This document shows, piece after piece, positions 38,621-45,731 of a stretch of 64,000 nucleotides of DNA. The stretch is from JBGAHD01 sp044226395 (lineage in GTDB: Bacteria; Pseudomonadota; Gammaproteobacteria; Xanthomonadales; Ahniellaceae). The translations under genes and the position numbers were made by a program. Below the pieces are notes generated by a model that searched no databases, had not been told where the DNA came from, and saw nothing but the letters and a program-made list of their open reading frames with translations. Each line of letters starts with the position of its first letter. The stretch's first letter is position 1. The stretch is taken from NCBI GenBank assembly GCA_044226395.1, contig JBGAHD010000001.1:1116001-1180000 (forward strand), in the 5' to 3' direction.

Positions 38621-39259
38621 TCAGGCCGGCGTCAACGCGATGCGCGCGAACACGCGCGTGCCGCCCTCGGGCGTCGAGGTGATCTCGCATTGACCAGCGG
38701 CGGCCGCGGCGTAGGCATGCATCACGCCCAAGCCGTGCAAGGGCAGCGACTGATCGACCGCGCCGACGTCGAAGCCGCGCCCGTCGTCGATGATCTCGAT
38801 CTCGAGCCAGTCGGTCAGCGTGCGCACGGCGATCTCGATGCGCCGCGCGCGCGCGTGCTGCAAGGCGTTGCGCAGCGCCTCTAGAACCAGGCGATAGACC
38901 ACGGCCTCGAGCGATTCGGGGTAACGACGCAGCTCGGCGTCGATGATGATCTCGGGCGGATCGGCCTCGCGCGACAACAGATGCTCGGCCAAGGCATGCA
39001 AGGCCGGGCCGACGCCGTTCTGCGCCAACCCCGGCGCGCGCAGATAGAACGTGAGATCGCGCGCGACGCGCGAGGCTTCGCGCACCGCGCGTACCGCGTC
39101 GTCGAGCAGATCCGGCGAGGGACCGAGGATGCGCACGCTGTCGATGGCCACGCCCGCGGCCGCGAGCGATTGCCCCAACTCGTCATGCAGCTGGCGCGCG
39201 AGACGTTGTTTGTCCCGCTCCATCGCGATCAAGCTCGCCGATTGCACTGCGTCGATCAC
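38621..39259 (-). CDS. Soluble NarL/UhpB-class histidine kinase without sensor domain
   Basis: A 212-residue cytoplasmic kinase of the HPK7 type. The HisKA_3 dimerisation helix is RLARQLHDELGQSLAAAG with His25. The ATPase has the N-box LEALRNALQHARARRIEI, the G1 box IIDDGRGFD and G2 LHGLGVMHAYAAAA. There is no transmembrane or PAS domain, and no response regulator gene is adjacent, so it is an orphan whose input must come from a partner protein. GTG 39259 has AGGGA five bases upstream; GTG 39280 is the alternative. It lies between motD and the EPS regulator, all on one strand, hinting at a motility-to-EPS link. Confidence 0.88.
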   Translation of the reverse strand: MIDAVQSASLIAMERDKQRLARQLHDELGQSLAAAGVAIDSVRILGPSPDLLDDAVRAVREASRVARDLTFYLRAPGLAQNGVGPALHALAEHLLSREADPPEIIIDAELRRYPESLEAVVYRLVLEALRNALQHARARRIEIAVRTLTDWLEIEIIDDGRGFDVGAVDQSLPLHGLGVMHAYAAAAAGQCEITSTPEGGTRVFARIALTPA

Positions 39260-39311
39260 TACGTCCCTGCCTTCTTCCACGAGTCGTCAACGCGCCGATG
39301 CGCGTCGACAC

Positions 39312-40355
39312 TCACGGTCGACGCGAACGTCCCGAGTATGCCGCGCCCGTCGACGGTCGAGAAGATTCCCGCGCGTCATCGGCGCGCGATCCGACCGCCG
39401 GCAGCTCGACTATCGTCGGTTGCACGGGGCCTGAGACTTGCACGGGCACGCTCGTGGGCGGCGCCGCGCCATCGGCGAGGTTCAAGGGCAGATGCTGGAA
39501 GCTCTCCGTGCCCTCGGCCATCACGACCAGCACGACGCGACGATTGGCGTCGCGCCCGTCCTGCGTTTCGTTGTCGGCGCGCGGACGCTGATCGGCGAAG
39601 CCCACCACCGACATGCGCACCGGCGGCACGCGGCGATCGACGAACAGATGCACCACGCTCGCGGCGCGCGCGCTCGACAGTTCCCAGTTCGAGGGATAGA
39701 TCATGTTGCTGATCGGCTGGTTGTCGGTGTGGCCTTCGATGCGCATGGCGTTGGGCACTTCGCGCATGATGTCGGCGAGCCGCCCCAGCGTGTCGCGCGC
39801 GGGACCGGTGATCACGGCCGAGCCGCTGGGAAACAGAATGTCGGCCTTGATCTCGATTTCCAGACTCAGGTTGGCGCGTCGGACGATGACCATGTCCTTG
39901 GCCACCAGATCACCAAGCGCCTTCTCCACGCGCTCGCCAATCTGTTCGAGCTTCTCGCGCTCGCGCATGGCGTAGCCGGTGCTGCCGGCGCTGCTCAACT
40001 GCGCTTGCGGCACGGTGCGTTGCAGGCGACCGGCCATCTGCACCGCGTTGGGAAAATCGCGCACCATGCGTCCGGCCACCGGAAACGCGGCGTTCTGAAC
40101 GCCCACGGGCACGGGTTGATCCTGACGCGAGCCGCGCATTTGTTCCTTGCCCAGCTGCAGCGGCGAGATGGTTTTTGGCGGACCCCCGAAGGCTTGCGCC
40201 ATGGCGTCGGCCAGCACGCGATACTTGCCTTCGTTGACCGAGGACACGGCGTACATCACCACGAAGAACGCGAGCAGCAAGGTCACCAGGTCGCCGTAGG
40301 GAATGGCCCAGGCCTCGTGATTGACGTGATCTTCGTGCTTATGTTTCTTCGCCAT
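39312..40355 (-). CDS. motD: Flagellar stator protein MotD (MotB family)
   Basis: A 347-residue inner-membrane protein that couples ion flow to flagellar rotation and anchors the stator to peptidoglycan. The single transmembrane helix is PYGDLVTLLLAFFVVMYA with the ion-binding Asp22. VNEGKYRVLADAM follows, which resembles Pseudomonas MotD more than MotB. The periplasmic OmpA-like domain (about 155-285) has RIEGHTDNQPI and NWELSSARAASVVHLF. A C-terminal Pro/Ser-rich tail of about 60 residues is longer than in typical MotB. It starts six bases after motC. In Pseudomonas, MotCD stators serve swarming and respond to c-di-GMP. Confidence 0.93.
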   Translation of the reverse strand: MAKKHKHEDHVNHEAWAIPYGDLVTLLLAFFVVMYAVSSVNEGKYRVLADAMAQAFGGPPKTISPLQLGKEQMRGSRQDQPVPVGVQNAAFPVAGRMVRDFPNAVQMAGRLQRTVPQAQLSSAGSTGYAMREREKLEQIGERVEKALGDLVAKDMVIVRRANLSLEIEIKADILFPSGSAVITGPARDTLGRLADIMREVPNAMRIEGHTDNQPISNMIYPSNWELSSARAASVVHLFVDRRVPPVRMSVVGFADQRPRADNETQDGRDANRRVVLVVMAEGTESFQHLPLNLADGAAPPTSVPVQVSGPVQPTIVELPAVGSRADDARESSRPSTGAAYSGRSRRP

Positions 40356-40361
40356 GATCGC

Positions 40362-41102
40362 TCAGTGCAGGTAACCGTTGAGGCGCGTTTCGATGTTGCG
40401 CGGGTTCTCGCCCTTGGCGATCGACACCAGGCCGTCGATCACCAGCTCGCGCATGCGCGATTGCCGATTGACCACCGACTTGAGCTTGTTCGCCATGGGC
40501 AGGAACATCAGATTGGCCGCGCCGATGCCATAGATCGTCGCGGTGAACGCCGCCGCGATGCCGTGACCGAGCTTGGACGGATCGGCCAGGTTCTTCATCA
40601 CCGCGATCAGGCCCAGCACCGCGCCGATGATGCCCAGGGTCGGCGCGTAGATGCCCATGCTCTCGAAGACTTTCGCGCCGTCGAGCGCCTCGTGTTCCTT
40701 GGTGCCCATTTCGATTTCTAGCAGGGCGCGAATGGTTTCGGGCTCGGTGCCGTCGACCAGCATCTGCAGACCTTTCTTGATGAAGGGATCGGACTCGGCC
40801 TCGACCTGCGGTTCCAGACCCAGCAGACCTTGCTTGCGCGCGACATTGCTCCACTCGACGAACTTGGCGACGGTGGCCGTGCCGTCTTCGGCCGGCGGCA
40901 TGAACACCCACTTGATCATGCCGAAGGCGCGACCGAAGGCGGCCGGCGCGGCGTGCAGCATGATCGCGGCGAACGTGCCGAGGATCACGATGGTGAATGC
41001 CGCGGGCGACCACAGGGCCGCCAGACCCGCGCCCTTGAGCACCGCGCCGCCCAACAGGGAAGCGAGGGCCAGTACCGCACCGATTGCGCTGAGTTTGTCC
41101 AT
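40362..41102 (-). CDS. motC: Flagellar stator protein MotC (MotA family)
   Basis: A 246-residue inner-membrane protein, partner of MotD in the stator. Four transmembrane helices lie at about 4-22, 34-51, 151-168 and 183-205. APTLGIIGAVLGLIAVM is the conserved third helix, and GIAAAFTATIYGIGAANLMFLP the fourth. The cytoplasmic loop has the charged residues that meet the rotor. The ATG at 41102 is preceded closely by a possible FliA promoter and only a weak ribosome site (GGAA). No other flagellar genes are in the window. Confidence 0.93.
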   Translation of the reverse strand: MDKLSAIGAVLALASLLGGAVLKGAGLAALWSPAAFTIVILGTFAAIMLHAAPAAFGRAFGMIKWVFMPPAEDGTATVAKFVEWSNVARKQGLLGLEPQVEAESDPFIKKGLQMLVDGTEPETIRALLEIEMGTKEHEALDGAKVFESMGIYAPTLGIIGAVLGLIAVMKNLADPSKLGHGIAAAFTATIYGIGAANLMFLPMANKLKSVVNRQSRMRELVIDGLVSIAKGENPRNIETRLNGYLH

Positions 41103-41109
41103 GATTCCA

Positions 41110-41136
41110 ATATCGACCGTGTGTCGAGCGTCTTGA
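41110..41136 (-). promoter_or_regulatory. Possible sigma-28 (FliA) promoter of motCD
   Basis: On the minus strand TCAAG (41136-41132), 14 bases, then GTCGATAT (41117-41110), close to the TCAAG-N14/15-GCCGATAA form used by FliA in pseudomonads and xanthomonads. The -10 lies only seven bases from the ATG, so the transcript would be nearly leaderless. This weakens the call. Confidence 0.4.
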
Positions 41137-41343
41137 GCCTCTCACCCGTCGAGAGGACCACCGTCGCGAATGTCGATGAATCGTGGTCCATGCCTTGCAC
41201 CAGTGGCGCATGAGCCACCGCCGCGAACCCGAATCTCACCGCCAACGCCACCCGAGCGAAATGCTCGGACGCGCGCGACGGCTGCGCGGTGCACGAGCCA
41301 TGCCACGCCATCGCCAAGAAACGCGCGCCAGGATGCCGCGACC

Positions 41344-42483
41344 ATGTACGTGATGTTCGTCGATGATGAATCGCGCGTGCGCGATGGCATCGCGCGCATG
41401 ATCTATGGCCTTGATCTCGACTGGGAAGTCGAATTCGCGGCCGATGGTCAGAGCGCGCTGGACAAGCTCGCGCGCCGCCCCGCCGACGTGGTGGTCAGCG
41501 ACATGCGCATGCCCGGCATGGATGGCGCGCAATTGCTCAAGGAAGTGATTCGGCGCACGCCGGAAACCATGCGCATCGTGCTCTCGGGCCATTCCGACGA
41601 AGATTGCGTGCTGCGCGCACTGGGCGTGGCGCATCGCTTTCTGTGCAAGCCGTGTCGGCCCGAGGACTTGGTCGGCGCGGTCGATCGCATCAGCGTCTTG
41701 CGCGAGCTGCTGGGCGCGCCCGAAGTGCAGGCGGTGATGGCGGGCGTGCCGGGCTTGCCGGCGGCGCCGCGGTTGTTTTCGCGCCTGACGCAATTGCTCG
41801 ACGATCCGACCATCGGCACGCACGATGTCGCCGACATCATCGGCGCCGATCCGGCGCTGGCCGCGAAGTTGTTGCAAGTCTCGAATTCCGCGTTCTTTTG
41901 TCGCCCCGGTCGGGCGATCAAGGACATCGGCTCGGCGGTGACGCGCCTGGGCATTCGCACGCTGCGGCAAATTGCCCTGGTGAGCGAAGTGTTCGGCAAT
42001 GCCGGTGGCGGCGCCGAGCACGAACAGATCCTGGCCGTGGCCGCGTCGCATCTGGCGCGCGTGATCGCGCAGGGGCGCACCGAGGCCGAAGAGGCCGCGA
42101 CCAGCGCCTTGCTCGCCCACGTCGGCGCGCTGCTGCCCCGACAAGTCATCGACGCGATCGAGAGCCGGCGCCAGAAAGCCGTCGACTTGAGTGGCCCCGC
42201 GCACGCCATCGCCGGCGCGCATCTGCTCGGCATGTGGGGTCTGCCCATGGGCGTGGTCGAGGCGGTGGCGTTTCACCACGCGCCGATCGGTTCGCGCGAA
42301 CAAGGTCTGACCGCGACGGGCGTGGTGCACGTGGCCACCGCGCTGGTGCGCGACGAGCCGATCGACGAGGCCTATCTGGAATGCGTCGGCGTGCTCGATC
42401 AGCTGCCGCAATGGCGCGCGGCGGCACTGGAATTGCAGTCCGAAATGCAGTTTGGTCGCACGGTAGAGAAGGCTCCGTCATGA
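41344..42483 (+). CDS. Response regulator with receiver and HDOD domains
   Basis: A 379-residue cytoplasmic signalling protein. The receiver (1-120) is intact: acidic pair Asp7-Asp8, phospho-acceptor Asp53 in VVVSDMRMPGMDG, Ser81 and Lys102 in FLCKPCRPED. The HDOD domain (about 130-330) opens with LPAAPRLFSRLTQLLDD and has DPALAAKLLQVSNSAFF and GLPMGVVEAVAFHH. HDOD domains resemble HD phosphohydrolases but lack their metal site. They act as scaffolds in motility and c-di-GMP signalling. ATG 41344 (MYVMFVDDE) starts directly at the receiver. It diverges from motC across 241 bases and is the first of two HDOD/HD-GYP-like pairs. Confidence 0.92.
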   Translation: MYVMFVDDESRVRDGIARMIYGLDLDWEVEFAADGQSALDKLARRPADVVVSDMRMPGMDGAQLLKEVIRRTPETMRIVLSGHSDEDCVLRALGVAHRFLCKPCRPEDLVGAVDRISVLRELLGAPEVQAVMAGVPGLPAAPRLFSRLTQLLDDPTIGTHDVADIIGADPALAAKLLQVSNSAFFCRPGRAIKDIGSAVTRLGIRTLRQIALVSEVFGNAGGGAEHEQILAVAASHLARVIAQGRTEAEEAATSALLAHVGALLPRQVIDAIESRRQKAVDLSGPAHAIAGAHLLGMWGLPMGVVEAVAFHHAPIGSREQGLTATGVVHVATALVRDEPIDEAYLECVGVLDQLPQWRAAALELQSEMQFGRTVEKAPS

Positions 42484-42547
42484 CACGCGTCGCGCATCGC
42501 ACTGACGATTCGGGCGCTGGCCCGGTCGCCGGCGGAGACCGCCGACG

Positions 42548-43642
42548 ATGAGCATCGAAGCCCTGCCCCGCGTGCTGTGCGTCGACGACGAGCCGCTGTT
42601 GCTCGCCGCGCTCGAACGCACGCTCAGCGAACGCTATGACGTGGCCACCGCCTCGAGCGCGGCCAAGGCGCTGCGCTTGATCGAGAACGAAGCGCCGTTC
42701 GACGTGATCATGAGCGACATGCGCATGCCCGAGATGGACGGCGCGCAGTTCCTGTCGCGCGTGCGCGCGCGCTGGCCCGATGCCTCGCGCATTCTGCTCA
42801 CCGGCCAGACCGATCTGCCCGCGGCCGCGGCCGCGGTCAACGATGGCGGCATTTTTCGATTCTTGAGCAAGCCCTGTCCGGGGCAGCAGCTGTTCGGCGC
42901 GATCGATGCCGGCATCGAGCATTCGCGCCTCAAGCGCGCCGAGCGTGATCTGCTCGAGCGCACGCTGTCGGGCGCGGTGGAAATGCTCACCGATCTTCTC
43001 GACCTGGTGGTGCCCGAGGCACCGCGACGCACGGCCTTCTTGCGGCGTTGCGTGCGCCACGCGCTGGCCAGTCTGCAATGGCCCGATGCGTGGATCTACG
43101 ACATGGCCGCGCGTTTGTCGCAGGTCGGCGCGATCACCATGGGCGATGACGTGAGTTCGCGCGAGGCGATGACGCGCGCGGCCGAAGTGAGTTTTCGCTT
43201 GCTGGCGAAGATTCCGCGCATCGAGACCGTGGCCGAGATCGTGCGCTATCAATGCGAGCCGCCACCGGCGAATGCCTCCGAGGTGGTAACGCGCGGCGCG
43301 GCCTTGTTGCGCGCCGGGCTCGAGCTCGATGCCGCGCATCTGTCCGGCAATCGCGCCAACCCGTCCGACATCCTGGTGCGCGTGCAACCGGCCTTGCCCC
43401 GCGAGTTGCCGGGCGTGTTCGCCGACTTCGCGTTCGAGTCCGGCGCCAGCGGCGCCACGCGCGCGGCGCGCGCGGCGGAACTGCGCATCGGCGACGTGCT
43501 CGACGAGGACCTGCGCACCACCGGCGGCGTGCTGCTGTTGTCGCGCGGTCATCAGATCAATGGCGTGACGGTCGAACGCATCAGCCGTCTGGCCAAGTCC
43601 GGCGGCCTGCGCGAACCGATCCGCGTGCGCACCGGGGGCTGA
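42548..43642 (+). CDS. Response regulator with degenerate HD-GYP-like output domain
   Basis: A 364-residue protein. The receiver (1-125) is complete: Asp13-Asp14, Asp57 in VIMSDMRMPEMDG, Thr85, Lys108 in FLSKPCPG. The helical output aligns with HD-GYP phosphodiesterases, but the catalytic residues are gone: the HD of 'AAxLHDIGKI' reads AARLSQVGAI, the metal His of 'HHE' is absent in IVRYQCEPPP, and there is no GYP. C-terminal residues of about 310-364 form a small domain with IGDVLDEDLRTTGGVLLLSRG. It is therefore probably a binding or scaffold protein and not a phosphodiesterase. It lies 64 bases after the HDOD gene and is homologous to the protein at 44826. Confidence 0.87.
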   Translation: MSIEALPRVLCVDDEPLLLAALERTLSERYDVATASSAAKALRLIENEAPFDVIMSDMRMPEMDGAQFLSRVRARWPDASRILLTGQTDLPAAAAAVNDGGIFRFLSKPCPGQQLFGAIDAGIEHSRLKRAERDLLERTLSGAVEMLTDLLDLVVPEAPRRTAFLRRCVRHALASLQWPDAWIYDMAARLSQVGAITMGDDVSSREAMTRAAEVSFRLLAKIPRIETVAEIVRYQCEPPPANASEVVTRGAALLRAGLELDAAHLSGNRANPSDILVRVQPALPRELPGVFADFAFESGASGATRAARAAELRIGDVLDEDLRTTGGVLLLSRGHQINGVTVERISRLAKSGGLREPIRVRTGG

Positions 43643-43698
43643 ATCGGGCAACTCGCCCTTCAGACCGGCGCGACGCGGCCGATAGGAATAACAACCAT

Positions 43699-43720
43699 GC
43701 GCGCGGTTCCGGCCGCGCGC
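43699..43720 (+). other. GC stem-loop in the leader of the second HDOD gene
   Basis: GCGCGCGG / CCGCGCGC, an eight-base perfect stem with a six-base loop, 35 bases before ATG 43756 in the 113-base gap. No U-run follows, so it may be an mRNA leader structure, not a terminator. It does not match the GEMM c-di-GMP riboswitch consensus. Confidence 0.4.
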
Positions 43721-43755
43721 CGTGCAAACCGATACGGCGCGGTAGGGGATCTATC

Positions 43756-44829
43756 ATGCTGGTACTGCTAGTCAACGATCGCGCCCGTTCCGGTGGCGCG
43801 AACGCCTGCGCCGCCGTGCGTGGCGCCAATGATTGGGAAGTCCTGCGCGCCGACAGCGTCGATCGCGCGATTCAGACCGTCAATGATCAGAACGTCGACG
43901 TGGTGATCACCGAGAACCACGTCGGCGCCACCGAGGGCTCGGCCCTGCTGCGCGAAGTGCGCCGCCTGCGGCCCGATGCCGTGCGCATTCTGCTGTCGAA
44001 CGCCGACACGCCCGATGGCACGTTGCGCGCGGCGTCGGTCGCGCATCGTTGCTTGCCGGTGCCGGTCGGCCCCGATGAGTTGGTCGACGCGGTGCTGCGC
44101 GTGGCGCGGCTGCGCGCGATCTTGCAATCGGACAGTTTGCGTCAGCTCGTCGGCTCGATCGACAAACTGCCCTCACCGCCGCGCGTGTACATGCGCCTGA
44201 TGGAAACCCTGCACGATCCCGATGCCGGCGCCGGCGAAGTGGCCGATGTCGTGTGCGAGGATCCCGCGCTCGCGGCCAAGGTGCTGCGGCTGTGCAACTC
44301 GGCGTTCTATTCCATGCTGCGGCCAGTGAGCGATATCCGCATGGCCGTGGTGCGCCTGGGCCTGCGCACGATCCGGCACTTGGTGCTGGCGTGCGAAGTG
44401 TTCGGCGGCAGCGGCAAGGGCGGTCATGATCCGGAGCGCGTGCAACGCGGCGCCTTGATTGCCTCGGTGATGGCGCCGGCGGTGCTCGGCCGTTGGGCCG
44501 ACGCCGAACTCGCGCGCACCGCGGCCTTGCTCGCCAATGTCGGCAAGCTGCTCGACGCCGTGCCCGACGATTCGCCCGTGCACGCCGAGGCCGGCGCGTA
44601 TTTGCTCGGCCTGTGGGGCTTGCCCGAGACCATCGTCGAAGCCGTGGCCATGCATCACGATCCGCGTCGCGCGGAAGGCAAGCAATTCGGACTGGTCGGC
44701 GCGGTGCACGTCGCCACCACCATGACCGGCGATGGCGAACTCGACGAGGCCTATCTCGAGAAGTGCGGCAAACTCGACATGCTGCCGCACTGGCGTCAGC
44801 AGCTCGAGGAACTGAACTCGCTGCTATGA
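43756..44829 (+). CDS. Pseudo-receiver HDOD protein
   Basis: A 357-residue paralogue of the protein at 41344. The N-terminal fold keeps the receiver pattern, but key residues are changed. The acidic pair is Asn7-Asp8 (LVNDRA), the phospho-acceptor Asp53 is Glu53 in VVITENHVGATEG, and the conserved Lys is Val102 in CLPVPVGPDEL. It cannot be phosphorylated normally; Glu may mimic the active state. The HDOD domain (about 130-330) is well kept: LPSPPRVYMRLMETLHDPD, EDPALAAKVLRLCNSAFY and GLPETIVEAVAMHHD. AGGGGAT precedes ATG 43756. Its stop overlaps the next start (ATGA). Confidence 0.9.
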   Translation: MLVLLVNDRARSGGANACAAVRGANDWEVLRADSVDRAIQTVNDQNVDVVITENHVGATEGSALLREVRRLRPDAVRILLSNADTPDGTLRAASVAHRCLPVPVGPDELVDAVLRVARLRAILQSDSLRQLVGSIDKLPSPPRVYMRLMETLHDPDAGAGEVADVVCEDPALAAKVLRLCNSAFYSMLRPVSDIRMAVVRLGLRTIRHLVLACEVFGGSGKGGHDPERVQRGALIASVMAPAVLGRWADAELARTAALLANVGKLLDAVPDDSPVHAEAGAYLLGLWGLPETIVEAVAMHHDPRRAEGKQFGLVGAVHVATTMTGDGELDEAYLEKCGKLDMLPHWRQQLEELNSLL

Positions 44830-45578
44830 AGCCCGCGACTTCGACCGCGCCCCTGCCCCGCGCCGTGCCGCGTCGTCCCGAAACGACGCCGCAATTGCTG
44901 CCCCTGGCCAGCACCGCGCGCATGCTGTGCGAAACCCTGGCCCTGGCCGCGCCCGATACCGTGCCGCGCACCGAGTTCATGCGTCGCGTGGTCGAGCACG
45001 CGGTGACGCGCATGCAATTGCCCGACGCGGTGTTGCTCGACACGGCGGCGCGCCTGGCGCAGTTTGGTTTGATCTCGGCGCAGACGCGGCGCGAGTCGCG
45101 CATCGACGTCAATCGCTGCGCGGAGCTGGGTTATCAGTTGCTGTCGATGCTGCCTTACTTCGAAGTGATCGCGGCGATGATCCGCTGGCAAGGCCAACCG
45201 CCGCCGCCGGATCTGCCGCGCACCGTGCGGCGTGGCGCGGCCTTGTTGCGCGCCGGTTGGTTGCTCGACCACGCGGTGGTCAGCGGTCAGACGCGACGCA
45301 ATGCCGCCGACATCCTCGCCGCCGCGCGCCCGGCCTTGCCGGAAGAAGTGGTGCACGAGTTCGCCAGCTTCGCGCTGGGCACCACCGACGTGAAGATCGT
45401 CACCGCCGCCGAGTTGCAAGTCGGCGACCTGCTCGACGAGGACGTGCGCTCGGGTTCGGGCGTGCTGCTGCTGTCGCGCGAGCATCGGCTGACCGCGGCG
45501 ACGCTGCAGCATCTGATCCAATTCGCGCAGCAAGGCGGCATTCGCGAGCCGCTGCGCATCCGCACCAATCTCGACTGA
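44826..45578 (+). CDS. Stand-alone degenerate HD-GYP-like protein
   Basis: A 250-residue protein homologous to the output half of the regulator at 42548 but without any receiver. Parallel stretches include AARLAQFGLI (versus AARLSQVGAI), VIAAMIRWQGQPPPPDLP (versus VAEIVRYQCEPPPANAS), RGAALLRAGWLLD and VGDLLDEDVRSGSGVLLLSR. All HD-GYP catalytic residues are absent. The first 30 residues are Pro/Ala/Thr-rich. The start overlaps the pseudo-receiver HDOD gene as ATGA, so the two are translationally coupled and probably form a complex. A diffusible or scaffold role is likely; no enzyme activity is expected. Confidence 0.85.
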   Translation: MKPATSTAPLPRAVPRRPETTPQLLPLASTARMLCETLALAAPDTVPRTEFMRRVVEHAVTRMQLPDAVLLDTAARLAQFGLISAQTRRESRIDVNRCAELGYQLLSMLPYFEVIAAMIRWQGQPPPPDLPRTVRRGAALLRAGWLLDHAVVSGQTRRNAADILAAARPALPEEVVHEFASFALGTTDVKIVTAAELQVGDLLDEDVRSGSGVLLLSREHRLTAATLQHLIQFAQQGGIREPLRIRTNLD

Positions 45579-45731
45579 GTTAGCGCGCCGGGCGAGCCGG
45601 CGTGGATGAATGGGCGCGCCGCCGAGCCACCGCTCGTCGGTCGCGCGGCGCCGCCAGTCCCGACCGTCATCGGCCTCGAGGGGAAACCGCGCACTAGCGG
45701 TTCGACCTCACTCCCGCCGGGAATTACGTCG

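Noticed and set aside
43643..43755. Possible c-di-GMP (GEMM) riboswitch before the second HDOD gene
   Set aside because: The GTGCAAACC stretch is suggestive, but the conserved CACGCACAGGGCAAACC core and second-stem motif are missing.
45579..45731. Possible riboswitch in the leader of PilY1 copy A
   Set aside because: Only a short ACCGC/GCGGT hairpin is visible; no match to known c-di-GMP aptamers.
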